A stretch of 64,000 bases of DNA, from contig NZ_JAKZAL010000008.1 of the NCBI RefSeq assembly GCF_022538115.1, positions 62,001-126,000 of the forward strand, read 5' to 3'. Positions 18,141 to 25,702 of the stretch are shown here, piece by piece; within the stretch, counting starts at the first letter, position 1, and the number at the start of each line of letters is the position of its first letter. The position numbers and the translations under genes were made by a program. Origin of the DNA: Cognataquiflexum rubidum (GTDB taxonomy: Bacteria > Bacteroidota > Bacteroidia > Cytophagales > Cyclobacteriaceae). Below the pieces are notes generated by a model. It saw only the letters and a program-made list of their open reading frames with translations, did no database searches and was not told the origin of the DNA.

Positions 18141-18374
18141 ATGCAAACCAAAAAACAAATCAAACCCGAATCTTATAAAGTGACCGGCGATTGGGGCAGG
18201 CAATCATCGCTTCTCATCGAACAATATCCGGAATTGACGGATGATGATCTGGAATTTGAAGAAGGGAAAGAAGATGAACTTATCCAAAGAATGGAGTTCC
18301 GGTTGAACATAAGACATGATGAGGTAGTAAACATTATCAGAAAAGGGCAATTGCAAACCATAGGATATACCTGA
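18141..18374 (+). CDS. CsbD-like general stress protein
   Basis: 77 residues from the ATG at 18141; the frame extends to 18018, but that part runs through the upstream hairpin and is not protein-like. Seen: KVTGDWGRQSSLLIEQYPEL, then TDDDLEFEEGKEDELIQRM and an HDEVVNIIRKG end. The W..Q...L...LTDDDL...EGK...L spacing is that of the CsbD family (Bacillus CsbD, E. coli YjbJ), small helical proteins induced by stress whose mechanism is unclear. No signal peptide. Neighbours support a general-stress cluster. Confidence 0.8.
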   Translation: MQTKKQIKPESYKVTGDWGRQSSLLIEQYPELTDDDLEFEEGKEDELIQRMEFRLNIRHDEVVNIIRKGQLQTIGYT

Positions 18375-18878
18375 ATCCCTTAGGTTTCTCAGAAAGTATA
18401 AATCATTTATTGTCACCGAGTTAATGTTCGCAAAAAGAGACAAGAATCTTAAAGCACCAATCGGACATAATTCACTTTATTTACAAAAAAGTATGATTTA
18501 TATAACATTAAGGGTGGATTCTATAAACTGAAACCCCTCTATTTTGTGGAGATTTGTATCAACAAAAAAGGAAAAATCCAGACAGTCTCATACACTGTCA
18601 ACGGTTATCAAAAGTGATTACGAGGATTGACTTTTTAATTAATTCTAAATGATTTTTAGGATTATCTATCTGCAAGTTAGATTGAGCTCTGACAAGTCTT
18701 TATTTCTTAAAAAATAAAACAGGTCAAGCAATTATTTTTCTCCGGTGGAAATTTGTTTGGGTGAATTAAATGAAACCGACACTGACAAAACAATAGATAA
18801 TCTCATTTTTTTTACCTCTCCGCGAAGTGGTCGGAAATAAACTAAAATAAGTAAATTATATAAGTTTATGGAGTTTTT
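18375..18878. other. Intergenic region before the small-RNA triplet, with a startless frame
   Basis: A startless frame at about 18468-18617 reads FTLFTKKYDLYNIKGGFYKL, then KPLYFVEICINKKGKIQT and ends NGYQK-stop. It looks protein-like but has no ATG and no family match that I know. It may be a remnant. Nothing else could be supported. Confidence 0.3.
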
Positions 18879-18913
18879 TTATAACAAAAAATAAACACAT
18901 TGCGATATCTTTG
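18879..18913 (+). promoter_or_regulatory. Promoter P1 of small RNA copy 1
   Basis: A -7 element TATCTTTG at 18906-18913 matches the Bacteroidota consensus TAnnTTTG. A TTATAACA box stands at 18879-18886, exactly 19 bases upstream, and shares TATAA with the stronger CTATAATT box of P2-P4. Confidence 0.65.
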
Positions 18914-18919
18914 TAATAT

Positions 18920-18985
18920 AAAATGACAATTAGTAGGGCTTATAAATGGCAAGAATCGGCAGGTAAAACCTGCCTTTCTTTTTTT
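18920..18985 (+). ncRNA. Candidate small RNA, copy 1 of 3
   Basis: A ~65-nt transcript predicted from promoter P1 to the T-run at 18985. It has a conserved 5' part (TAGTAGGGCTTATAAATGG, then CAAGAATC) and a terminator stem GGCAGGT/ACCTGCC with loop AAA, followed by TTTCTTTTTTT. The core is essentially identical to copies 2 and 3. There is no protein-coding potential beyond a non-conserved six-codon frame. The role is unknown; base-pairing regulation by the conserved single-stranded part is an inference. Confidence 0.7.
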
Positions 18986-19205
18986 ATAGACATCCTGGTT
19001 CTGAGCAATCTTATTTTCTAAGCGACTGTCATCAAACCCTGACTTTTCAAAATTTATGATGGTTTGGAAGCAGATTCAAAATATCGCTGCCGCCGGAAGT
19101 TTTCAAGTATCATTGGATAAGGAAATCAGAAAAAAAGTTTAAAGCCCCATTGACAAAAAGTACCCATTTGCCCATAAGTGATATCTATAATTATAAAGTA
19201 TTAAA

Positions 19206-19240
19206 CTATAATTGAACAGACTTAACCCGCCGTATCTTTG
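19206..19240 (+). promoter_or_regulatory. Promoter P2 of small RNA copy 2
   Basis: CTATAATT at 19206-19213, exactly 19 bases, then TATCTTTG at 19233-19240. The same box and spacing recur in P3 and P4. Confidence 0.72.
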
Positions 19241-19246
19241 AAATTA

Positions 19247-19315
19247 TAATACAACAATTAGTAGGGCTTATGAACGGCAAGAATCGGCAGGTATTTAACC
19301 TGCCTTTCTTTTTTT
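19247..19315 (+). ncRNA. Candidate small RNA, copy 2 of 3
   Basis: Same organisation as copy 1: TAGTAGGGCTTATGAACGG, CAAGAATC, terminator stem GGCAGGT/ACCTGCC with a slightly longer loop (ATTTA region), and TTTCTTTTTTT. Here the ATG of the tiny frame in copies 1 and 3 is ACG, which argues that the RNA and not a peptide is conserved. Confidence 0.7.
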
Positions 19316-19382
19316 ACCCAGTTCTGAAAAATAAGTCATAATCCTGCCCTGTGTGTGATTTCTGTAATCTTTAAGTTATATT

Positions 19383-19417
19383 CTATAATTCCAAATACAA
19401 CACCTGCCATACCTTTG
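19383..19417 (+). promoter_or_regulatory. Promoter P3 of small RNA copy 3
   Basis: CTATAATT at 19383-19390, 19 bases, TACCTTTG at 19410-19417. The preceding block TTTAAGTTATATT is shared with P4. Confidence 0.72.
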
Positions 19418-19423
19418 TAACAG

Positions 19424-19491
19424 TAAATAACAATTTACTAGGGCTTATAAATGGCAAGAATCGGCAGGTATAACCTGCCTTTCTTTTTTTT
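19424..19491 (+). ncRNA. Candidate small RNA, copy 3 of 3
   Basis: Core ACTAGGGCTTATAAATGG, CAAGAATC, stem GGCAGGT/ACCTGCC with a TATA-type loop, then TTTCTTTTTTTT. Apart from the loop it is identical to copy 1 over the last ~45 bases. It lies directly upstream of promoter P4 and the lipoprotein gene. Confidence 0.7.
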
Positions 19492-19564
19492 ACTGATTTT
19501 TGAAAGTCGTCAAAATGCCCTCACTAATCCGGATATGTAATATCTACAAGCTTTAAGTTATATT

Positions 19565-19599
19565 CTATAATTTTTAAAAATGGCTTAAGCATACCTTTG
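19565..19599 (+). promoter_or_regulatory. Promoter P4 of the lipoprotein gene at 19635
   Basis: CTATAATT at 19565-19572, 19 bases, TACCTTTG at 19592-19599, followed by a leader of about 30 bases before the ATG. It is the same promoter design as P2 and P3 but drives a protein gene. Confidence 0.72.
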
Positions 19600-19634
19600 A
19601 TTATTAAACCAACGAAATATTTAACAACAAGATT

Positions 19635-20060
19635 ATGAGAAGAATTACATCGATTACCGCGTTGATTATAGTGTCAGGATTGCTTGTTTTTGGTTGCCAG
19701 GATTACCCTGAGGGACCATCAGTGAGTTTAATCCCAAAAGCAGATAGGGTAGGCAACGATTGGAAAGTGGGAGAGGCTCTGGACAACGGTGCCAATGTGA
19801 CAGCAGATTACTCCAGGTACGAACTTGACCTTACACCGGGCGGTGCCGCTACGCTTACAGCACAATATACTTTGTTAGGAATAGCCTATGATTTTGTGAC
19901 TAATGGCACTTGGGCATTTGTCAGCGATGAGAAGAAAATCTCCTTTGACTTTGCCAATGACCAGGCTGACGGTGTGTACGAAATCCTAAAGCTAGAAACC
20001 AATGACATGTGGTTGAAAGAAGATGGCGGAACACTCGAACTGCATTTTGTCCAAAGATAA
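19635..20060 (+). CDS. Small lipoprotein with lipocalin-like beta fold
   Basis: 141 residues. A lipoprotein signal MRRITSITALIIVSGLLVFGC places the acylated cysteine at 21. The rest is short beta-strands with a W..VGEALDNGANVTADYSRY opening, a GTWAFVSDEKKISFDF centre and a WLKEDGGTLELHF end. This is the pattern of the Bacteroidota lipocalin-like / DUF5004-like small lipoproteins (family named from memory, uncertain). Probably anchored in the outer membrane facing the periplasm. Its promoter P4 matches those of the three upstream RNAs, so it is probably controlled with them. Confidence 0.78.
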   Translation: MRRITSITALIIVSGLLVFGCQDYPEGPSVSLIPKADRVGNDWKVGEALDNGANVTADYSRYELDLTPGGAATLTAQYTLLGIAYDFVTNGTWAFVSDEKKISFDFANDQADGVYEILKLETNDMWLKEDGGTLELHFVQR

Positions 20061-20117
20061 AATTCTAAACCTGACAGTTTTTATTCCTACTCCTAACCGT
20101 TAAAACTTAAACAAACT

Positions 20118-20351
20118 ATGAAACTATCAAATTCAAACCCGACCGGAATAATCGTCAGCAGCATACTGATGGTGATCGGAGCGGGAGCCATCATCAACTT
20201 CTTTTCCAAGAAAAGAAACCAAAAGAAAGCCTCACAGGCAAGTAAGTTCTTCATGAAAAAACTGAAGGAAGAAGGCAAATCCCTTAAGAACCAAGCAAAG
20301 GACAAGCTTGGATCCTCCAGGAAGGTTTTGGACAACATGTCTAATGTTTGA
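20118..20351 (+). CDS. Small YtxH-like membrane protein
   Basis: 77 residues. One N-terminal membrane helix (PTGIIVSSILMVIGAGAIIN) is followed by a strongly basic amphipathic helix (KKRNQKKASQASKFFMKKLK, KNQAKDKLGSSRKVLDNM). The layout resembles YtxH-domain stress proteins, but the match is by organisation only. It overlaps the start of a longer frame of the next gene, whose likely ATG is at 20408, so the two genes are 56 bases apart and probably co-transcribed from P4. Confidence 0.68.
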   Translation: MKLSNSNPTGIIVSSILMVIGAGAIINFFSKKRNQKKASQASKFFMKKLKEEGKSLKNQAKDKLGSSRKVLDNMSNV

Positions 20352-20407
20352 GCCACGGGCAAAAACTTGGGAATGTCCCTTTTCACCGTTTACGAAATAA
20401 CAAAAAA

Positions 20408-20881
20408 ATGAAAATCATACCTGTATTAAGCAAAGTTCTGATGGGTTCAGCCTTTGTACTTTTTCTGAGCTATTGCACCAAGCCTATTGAGGAGAAACTC
20501 GATGATGCGGAAACAAAAGTTCAGGAAAAGCAATCAGAGGTCATAGAAGCCAAAGGAGAACTATATGATGTAGCCGCTGATTCTGTCGGCCAGGTAGAGG
20601 AATACCTGGTGGTAACCAAACAGAGGCTGGAGGCAAACACCAAAAACCTTGAGGAAATCAAGAGGGAGTTAAAGTCAGACAGGGCTTTTTTGACGCCTAT
20701 CCTTGAGCAGGAATTGTCAGATTTGGATAAAAGAAACAAGGAACTCTTAAAGATTGCAAATGATACGTCGGCAATCAGAAGTGGTACTTGGGAAAATGTC
20801 AAAATCGAATTTAACAAAGAAATGGATGCCTTGGAGACTGCTATTACTGACTTTAGGGATAAAGGGACGAAAAAACCCTGA
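20408..20881 (+). CDS. Coiled-coil lipoprotein
   Basis: 157 residues from the ATG at 20408; the frame extends to 20348, but the extension overlaps the previous gene and lacks signal-peptide logic. MKIIPVLSKVLMGSAFVLFLSYC is a lipoprotein signal (Cys 23). The remainder is almost entirely charged helix with heptad-like spacing (EEKLDDAETKVQEKQSEVIE, KNLEEIKRELKSD), suggesting an elongated coiled coil in the periplasm, somewhat like Lpp- or YtxH-associated spacer proteins. Function unknown. A terminator resembling the small RNAs follows. Confidence 0.75.
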   Translation: MKIIPVLSKVLMGSAFVLFLSYCTKPIEEKLDDAETKVQEKQSEVIEAKGELYDVAADSVGQVEEYLVVTKQRLEANTKNLEEIKRELKSDRAFLTPILEQELSDLDKRNKELLKIANDTSAIRSGTWENVKIEFNKEMDALETAITDFRDKGTKKP

Positions 20882-20892
20882 TCTGTAAATTT

Positions 20893-20947
20893 TTATTGGG
20901 ACTAAAAATGGGAAAGAATGTCAGGTTTTACCTGGCATTTCTTTTTT
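20893..20947 (+). terminator. Terminator related to the small-RNA copies
   Basis: TTTTATTGGGACTAAAAATG, GGAAAGAATG, stem TGTCAGGT/ACCTGGCA at 20919-20937, then TTTCTTTTTT. The order (GGG-CT-TA-AAATGG, AAGAAT, CAGGT...ACCTG, TTTCTTTTTT) follows that of copies 1-3, so this looks like a diverged fourth copy acting as the terminator of the 19635-20881 transcript. Confidence 0.65.
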
Positions 20948-21369
20948 GTTAAAAACGGAAATCATTACTTTCTAGCCTTTCCATATTTGAGCAACTGCAA
21001 TTGCTGCCGAAAAGAGATTTTTTTCTTGATTATAATTTCATCCTTCCACCAATCGAATAATTTCAACAAAATCAGATTTATACAACTTAAACAATCAATT
21101 GTATAAGATATCCCAAAACTATACTGGAGACCTTTGGTTGGGGTAAACTCAATATTTTGGGATTCCTTTCGGTATCTCTAGGGTTAATTGAAGCCTAAAG
21201 AAATCTAGGAAAGTTCTTCAAATCATCTTCATTTCTAAGTTGATTTAAATATTTCAGAATCCGGAAAAATAGCATAAACGCAACCCTGTTTTGACTTACG
21301 GTCAAAGGACTTCCATAGCGATGAAATCTGATGCCAATCAGGAAAAGTCAAAGAAAACAAAGATTAATC
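20948..21369. other. Intergenic region upstream of the hybrid kinase
   Basis: About 420 bases, AT-rich. A 62-codon plus frame at 20918 starts inside the terminator and is not supported. No confident promoter was found. Confidence 0.3.
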
Positions 21370-23859
21370 ATGACATCGAATACAAAATCAGTTGAACAAC
21401 TTCCCGATAAGCCTACGGAGCAAGAACAATATTTGCACCTGATCAATCTGATGCCTGAAAAAGTCACCAAAGCTGATGCTGACGGAAAGGTATTTTACTT
21501 TAACCAAAGTTGGGTAGACTTTACGGGAGAAAGTAAGGATGAATTGGTGCAGGAGGGTTGGAGCAAGTGGATTCATCCTGAGGATGTAGAGGAAACGGAA
21601 ATCGGATGGATAGAGGCAGTCAAAACGGGAAATCTGTTTGAAATGGAATTCCGTGTCCGTGACCAAATGGGGGAGTACTATTGGCATATGAGTAGGGCAA
21701 GGCCGATCCGGGATAAAGGTGGTATGATAATCCAATGGATTTTCATTACAACAGTTATCCAAGACCAAAAGGAAGAAAATGAACAACTGGAGAAAGTCAT
21801 AAAACGCCGCACCAAGAAGCTTGACAAAACAATCAAAGAACTAAAATCACTTAACCTTGAATTAACGGATACCAAAGAGAAATTGGAGTCCGATTATGCA
21901 AGGAGCCTGATAGAAGCGAGCCTTGATCCATTGATTACCATCAGTACAAAAGGGAAAATCACCGACATGAACGAGGCGTTGACCACCATCACGGGCAAAA
22001 GCCGGGAGCTGCTGTACAACACAGATTTTGAGGGCTACTTTACTGAACCAAAAAAAGCAAGGCAGATTTATAGGGAAGTCTTTAAAAAAGGCTTTATCAA
22101 AAATTTCCCTCTCGTCCTTATAGATGGAGAATTGGTGGATGTCTTATTCAACGGTGCTACTTACAAAGATCCGGCGGGCAAGGTCCTTGGCGCTGTGGTG
22201 GTGGCTAGAGTGGTTACTGAGCAAAAAAGGATTCAAAATGAATTGCTCATTGCAAAAGAGACTGCGGAGTCAGAAAGAAAATCCGCTGAAGCTGCGAAAA
22301 TAAAAGCAGAAGAAGCCGTCAAATCCAAGGAGCAGTTCCTGTCCAACATGAGTCATGAAATCCGGACGCCTTTGAATGCCATCATTGGTTTTACTGATTT
22401 ATTGCTCAAAACAGAACTTTCTGAAAAGCAGGACAAATATATGTCTGCTATCAAAACAAGTGGGAATACCCTATTGCTTTTGATCAACGATATTCTTGAC
22501 CTTGCCAAAGTCAATGCAGGCCAAATGAAATTTGATAAATCTCCTTTCAAGCTAGCAAAAACTTTGGGAGATGTTTCCCTGCTCTTTGAAGAAAAGATCC
22601 TGGGAAAAGGCCTCCGTTTTGAATTGGATTTTGACCCAAAAATACCTGAAATTTTGCTAGGAGATCCCTTGAGGCTTATCCAGATCATCGTAAACCTGAT
22701 GGGAAATGCGATCAAATTTACAGATAAGGGAAAAATCAAACTGTCCTTAAAATCAATCAAACAGAACAATGCTTCAGTCTGTATTGAAATAGCAGTCAAA
22801 GATACAGGAATAGGCATATCAGAAGACAGGGTTAATAATGTTTTCGAAAGTTTTCAGCAGGCTACCAGTGACATTACCAAACTTTATGGAGGCTCCGGCC
22901 TTGGGCTGACCATTGCCAAACAGCTCGTAGAAGGTCAGGGAGGAAGTATAAAAGTGACAAGCAAACTTGGAAAAGGTTCCACTTTTTCTTTTAGACTTAC
23001 ATTTCCAAAAACCGACCTTGCTATCCAAAAAGAGGAACACTTTCAGGAAATTGATTTGGATACAAAAAAAATCAGGGTATTGGTAGCCGAAGATGTTGTT
23101 TTGAACCAACTACTGATCAGGACGCTGCTAGAGGGGTTCGGATTTGAATGGGAAATTGCCGCTAATGGGAAAATCGCCATTGAAAAACTTGAAGCCCAAC
23201 CTTTTGATATCATCCTGATGGACCTGCAGATGCCTGTGATGGATGGATATGAAGCCACAAAACATATCAGGTCTGTCATGAAATCAACCATTCCGATAAT
23301 CGCCTTAACAGCTGATGTTACCACGATGGACAGGGGTAAATGCGCGGTTTTAGGGATGGACGATTACCTCGCCAAACCTTTTGATGAAAAGGATTTGTTT
23401 AATAAAATCAGAAAATTGACTGACCAAAGTCCAAAAAGGGAACAACTGACTGGTAGGAAAACACGGATTTTCAGATTGAATGACAAGAATGGCCGCCTGA
23501 CTCATTTTGAATATCTGGATAGAATTACCTCTTCTGACCAGGAATTGATGCGGGAAGTGATCATGATGTATTTGGAAGAAACCCCAAAATACATCGAAGC
23601 GATCACTCATAATTTAAAAAACAAAGACTGGAAAGGAGTCCATCAGAGTGCACATAAGATCATTCCTTCATTTTCTATCGTGGGGATTGATCCGGAGTAC
23701 ACGGCGATAGCTTTGGATATCCAAAACTTCTCTGACGTAGAATCCAAGCACTACCGAATACCGGCATTGGTGAAGGAGTTGGAGGACTTGATATATCGGG
23801 TAACGGCCGAATTGACCGAATCAATCAACTCTTCCTTTGTCACAGCAAATGAATACTGA
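21370..23859 (+). CDS. Hybrid sensor histidine kinase, PAS-PAS-HisKA-HATPase-REC-Hpt
   Basis: 829 residues from the ATG at 21370, preceded by A-rich sequence; an ATG at 21331 would add 13 basic residues. Order: PAS (about 18-140, with PAC end), a short coiled coil, second PAS (about 175-295), coiled coil, HisKA with phospho-accepting His329 in NMSHEIRTPLNAIIGF, HATPase (NAIKFTDKG, DTGIGIS, GSGLGLTIAKQLV), receiver with Asp618 (ILMDLQMPVMDG), and an Hpt module with His762 (SAHKIIPSFSIVG). There are no transmembrane segments, so it is a cytoplasmic sensor. The full phosphorelay is in one chain and needs a separate output regulator, not encoded here. The position suggests it controls the adjacent stress genes (inference). 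Confidence 0.93.
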   Translation: MTSNTKSVEQLPDKPTEQEQYLHLINLMPEKVTKADADGKVFYFNQSWVDFTGESKDELVQEGWSKWIHPEDVEETEIGWIEAVKTGNLFEMEFRVRDQMGEYYWHMSRARPIRDKGGMIIQWIFITTVIQDQKEENEQLEKVIKRRTKKLDKTIKELKSLNLELTDTKEKLESDYARSLIEASLDPLITISTKGKITDMNEALTTITGKSRELLYNTDFEGYFTEPKKARQIYREVFKKGFIKNFPLVLIDGELVDVLFNGATYKDPAGKVLGAVVVARVVTEQKRIQNELLIAKETAESERKSAEAAKIKAEEAVKSKEQFLSNMSHEIRTPLNAIIGFTDLLLKTELSEKQDKYMSAIKTSGNTLLLLINDILDLAKVNAGQMKFDKSPFKLAKTLGDVSLLFEEKILGKGLRFELDFDPKIPEILLGDPLRLIQIIVNLMGNAIKFTDKGKIKLSLKSIKQNNASVCIEIAVKDTGIGISEDRVNNVFESFQQATSDITKLYGGSGLGLTIAKQLVEGQGGSIKVTSKLGKGSTFSFRLTFPKTDLAIQKEEHFQEIDLDTKKIRVLVAEDVVLNQLLIRTLLEGFGFEWEIAANGKIAIEKLEAQPFDIILMDLQMPVMDGYEATKHIRSVMKSTIPIIALTADVTTMDRGKCAVLGMDDYLAKPFDEKDLFNKIRKLTDQSPKREQLTGRKTRIFRLNDKNGRLTHFEYLDRITSSDQELMREVIMMYLEETPKYIEAITHNLKNKDWKGVHQSAHKIIPSFSIVGIDPEYTAIALDIQNFSDVESKHYRIPALVKELEDLIYRVTAELTESINSSFVTANEY

Positions 23860-24345
23860 AAAAAACGGGATATTTTAGACGAAAGAGAAATTCCATTTTT
23901 AACCATCAATGTCTAGCCTACCGGATACTTCAACCGATTCAAGGTCAATTGAAATAAGCAGTTTGAAAAGGGAACTCCTTTAGCTTTCTCCGCTTCATTT
24001 GATTGAATCCTTTCTATTCAATCCCTTTTTTGGATTGATATGTTCCCTTGCATTTTCAGATATGGTCATAAAAAAAGCACTGCCATAAGCAGTGCCTCTT
24101 GTCCGTGAAGCCTAAAAGTACCTTTGAATAAGATGATCAAAAGTAACTTAAATTCGAATCCGTCATCTTTTTTAACCATTATCAAATAGTGGTCTTTTTG
24201 GAATTTGACTCGCAAGATTTTTAACAAAACCATAACGCAAATACTTTATATTGAAGGGGATTCTTCAAATTATTTCCATAAAATTACTTCACAATAAATT
24301 TTGGTTTCATGATTCTGGCTAACTTTGGAATAGACCATATAACTT
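23860..24345. other. 486-bp intergenic region with signals on both strands
   Basis: It contains a TACCTTTG -7-like element on the plus strand (24119-24126), about 220 bases before the next gene, a TACTTTTG element on the minus strand (24145-24138), and the hairpin at 24070-24095. No coding sequence is visible. Confidence 0.45.
24070..24095 (-). terminator. Minus-strand intrinsic terminator without an obvious gene
   Basis: A perfect 7-bp stem GCACTGC/GCAGTGC with a 5-base loop is followed on the minus strand by TTTTTTT. The only minus-strand transcript it could end is one starting in the same intergenic region, possibly from TACTTTTG at 24145-24138, which would be a ~65-nt RNA. Confidence 0.55.
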
Positions 24346-24888
24346 ATGAAAAAGAAAAAATATTTACCTCTCAAGGAGCTCACAGATGCTAAATTGAGAT
24401 ACTCACAACTTTATCTTGATGAGCTCAAAAACCCAAAAATAGCAGGTTCCGACGCTGAGAAAGCCCATCAGCAATCTTTCCTTTTTCATTTGAACGGTGT
24501 GGTTGACGCTTTTTTTGCGGAATTGAACGAAGTTTATAGCCTTGGCATACAGGAAAAGAACCTCAGTCTGGAAAAACTGAAAAACGCCAAATCTGATTCC
24601 AAAAAGCCAATCAAAGAAGCATGGAAAATCAAAAAGCTTTATGGCAAAAAGAACTGGCTTGCAGAGTTAAAATCTTTCAATCCCCACTTACCGCTGTCAG
24701 ACAAAAAAGCCAAAAAAACAAAAGGCAAAGCCAAGGAAGAAACTTCCAATCTGGTAGAACAAATCAGCCAAATACCAACCAACCCTTTATTGGACAAATT
24801 TGAAGAATGGCAGTCAAAAATGAGGAAATTGGTAAGTGAACTCAGAGAATCTGCCCTCCACGCAAGTGGCAATTCACCCAAAAAATAA
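24346..24888 (+). CDS. Hypothetical lysine-rich protein
   Basis: 180 residues, no signal peptide. It is mostly helical and highly charged: the N-terminal half reads as a regular protein (DAKLRYSQLYLDELKNP, HLNGVVDAFFAELNEVYSLG), while residues ~105-135 form a Lys/Ala-rich linker (KKAKKTKGKAKEE). The last ~40 residues are again amphipathic. I do not recognise the family; the linker could suit nucleic-acid contact, but that is speculation. A clear terminator follows at 24916. Confidence 0.68.
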   Translation: MKKKKYLPLKELTDAKLRYSQLYLDELKNPKIAGSDAEKAHQQSFLFHLNGVVDAFFAELNEVYSLGIQEKNLSLEKLKNAKSDSKKPIKEAWKIKKLYGKKNWLAELKSFNPHLPLSDKKAKKTKGKAKEETSNLVEQISQIPTNPLLDKFEEWQSKMRKLVSELRESALHASGNSPKK

Positions 24889-24915
24889 TAGAATACTTTT
24901 ACTCATTTAACTCAA

Positions 24916-24950
24916 AGCTCTCAGGTGTATAGGTCTGAGAGCTTTTTGTT
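24916..24950 (+). terminator. Intrinsic terminator after the lysine-rich protein gene
   Basis: A perfect 9-bp stem AGCTCTCAG/CTGAGAGCT with a 10-base loop, followed by TTTTGTTTTT. Confidence 0.85.
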
Positions 24951-24957
24951 TTTGTTG

Positions 24958-25518
24958 TCAAAAACCCTTGCTAAATCCCACTCCAAGCATGAATGTGTCA
25001 TAGACGCTGAGCCTGAGGTCATATTGGGCGGTAACAAAAACCTCCCAATCTTTTTGCATTTCCCAGCCTCTTTCTATTCCTAACCGGAGAAGTGACAAAT
25101 TTTCCTCAGCAGCGAATTCATATCCTGCACCTGCCAAAAAGGACCATCTTTCATGGGGTTTGAATACTCCCACTAAGGTCATGGTAAGTGGTCTTTCCCT
25201 TTCGAATTCTTCGTTTCCTTCAAAATCAATCACAGTAAATGATTCGGTGATGATATCCGAATGGATTCCCACAGCCCACTTTCTGCTTATCTGAAAATTA
25301 TAATCCAATCCCCAAGAAGGCACTGCCATAAATTTCTTTTCCCCTTCGGATTCTCCGGAAGGGATATGTGTATGGCCCATCATCAAAGAGACTCTATGCC
25401 GGAGAAGTGCTTTTATATCCTCCTCCACCATATCCTGGCAAAAAGATATGTGGGAAAATCCTAGAATAAGCAAAGAAGTTATCAGCAGTTCTACTTTCCT
25501 TTTGTTTTTCATTTTCAA
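24958..25518 (-). CDS. Small outer-membrane beta-barrel-like protein
   Basis: 186 residues with a signal peptide (MKMKNKRKVELLITSLLILG to about FC). The rest is a series of alternating hydrophobic/polar strands (SWGLDYNFQISRKWAVGIHS, PLTMTLVGVFKPHERW, SFLAGAGYEFA, WEVFVTAQYDLRLSVYDTFM) ending with an aromatic C-terminus, GFSKGF. This fits a small outer-membrane barrel of the OmpA-like/porin superfamily. An HxHIPSGE segment near residue 50 is notable, as in metal-dependent outer-membrane proteins, but I cannot assign a function. Its 3' end lies next to the terminator at 24916. Confidence 0.72.
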   Translation of the reverse strand: MKMKNKRKVELLITSLLILGFSHISFCQDMVEEDIKALLRHRVSLMMGHTHIPSGESEGEKKFMAVPSWGLDYNFQISRKWAVGIHSDIITESFTVIDFEGNEEFERERPLTMTLVGVFKPHERWSFLAGAGYEFAAEENLSLLRLGIERGWEMQKDWEVFVTAQYDLRLSVYDTFMLGVGFSKGF

Positions 25519-25702
25519 TTGGAGTAAGTGATTGTTATTAATTTCTTAAAAAACCATTTTCTGACATTTTGGAATTCTGCTCAAGCCTAGATTTATAAAC
25601 CTATTTTATAGCTTCAGTAATATAAGAAAAATGAACACAAGGAAAAATCAAAGAGGAAAGTCTTTTTTGAATACCAAAAGCATATTAACACCGTGATTTA
25701 CC

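Noticed and set aside
18947-18967. Six-codon frame MARIGR in small-RNA copy 1
   Set aside because: The ATG is ACG in copy 2 and the frame runs on into the terminator in copy 3, so coding is not conserved.
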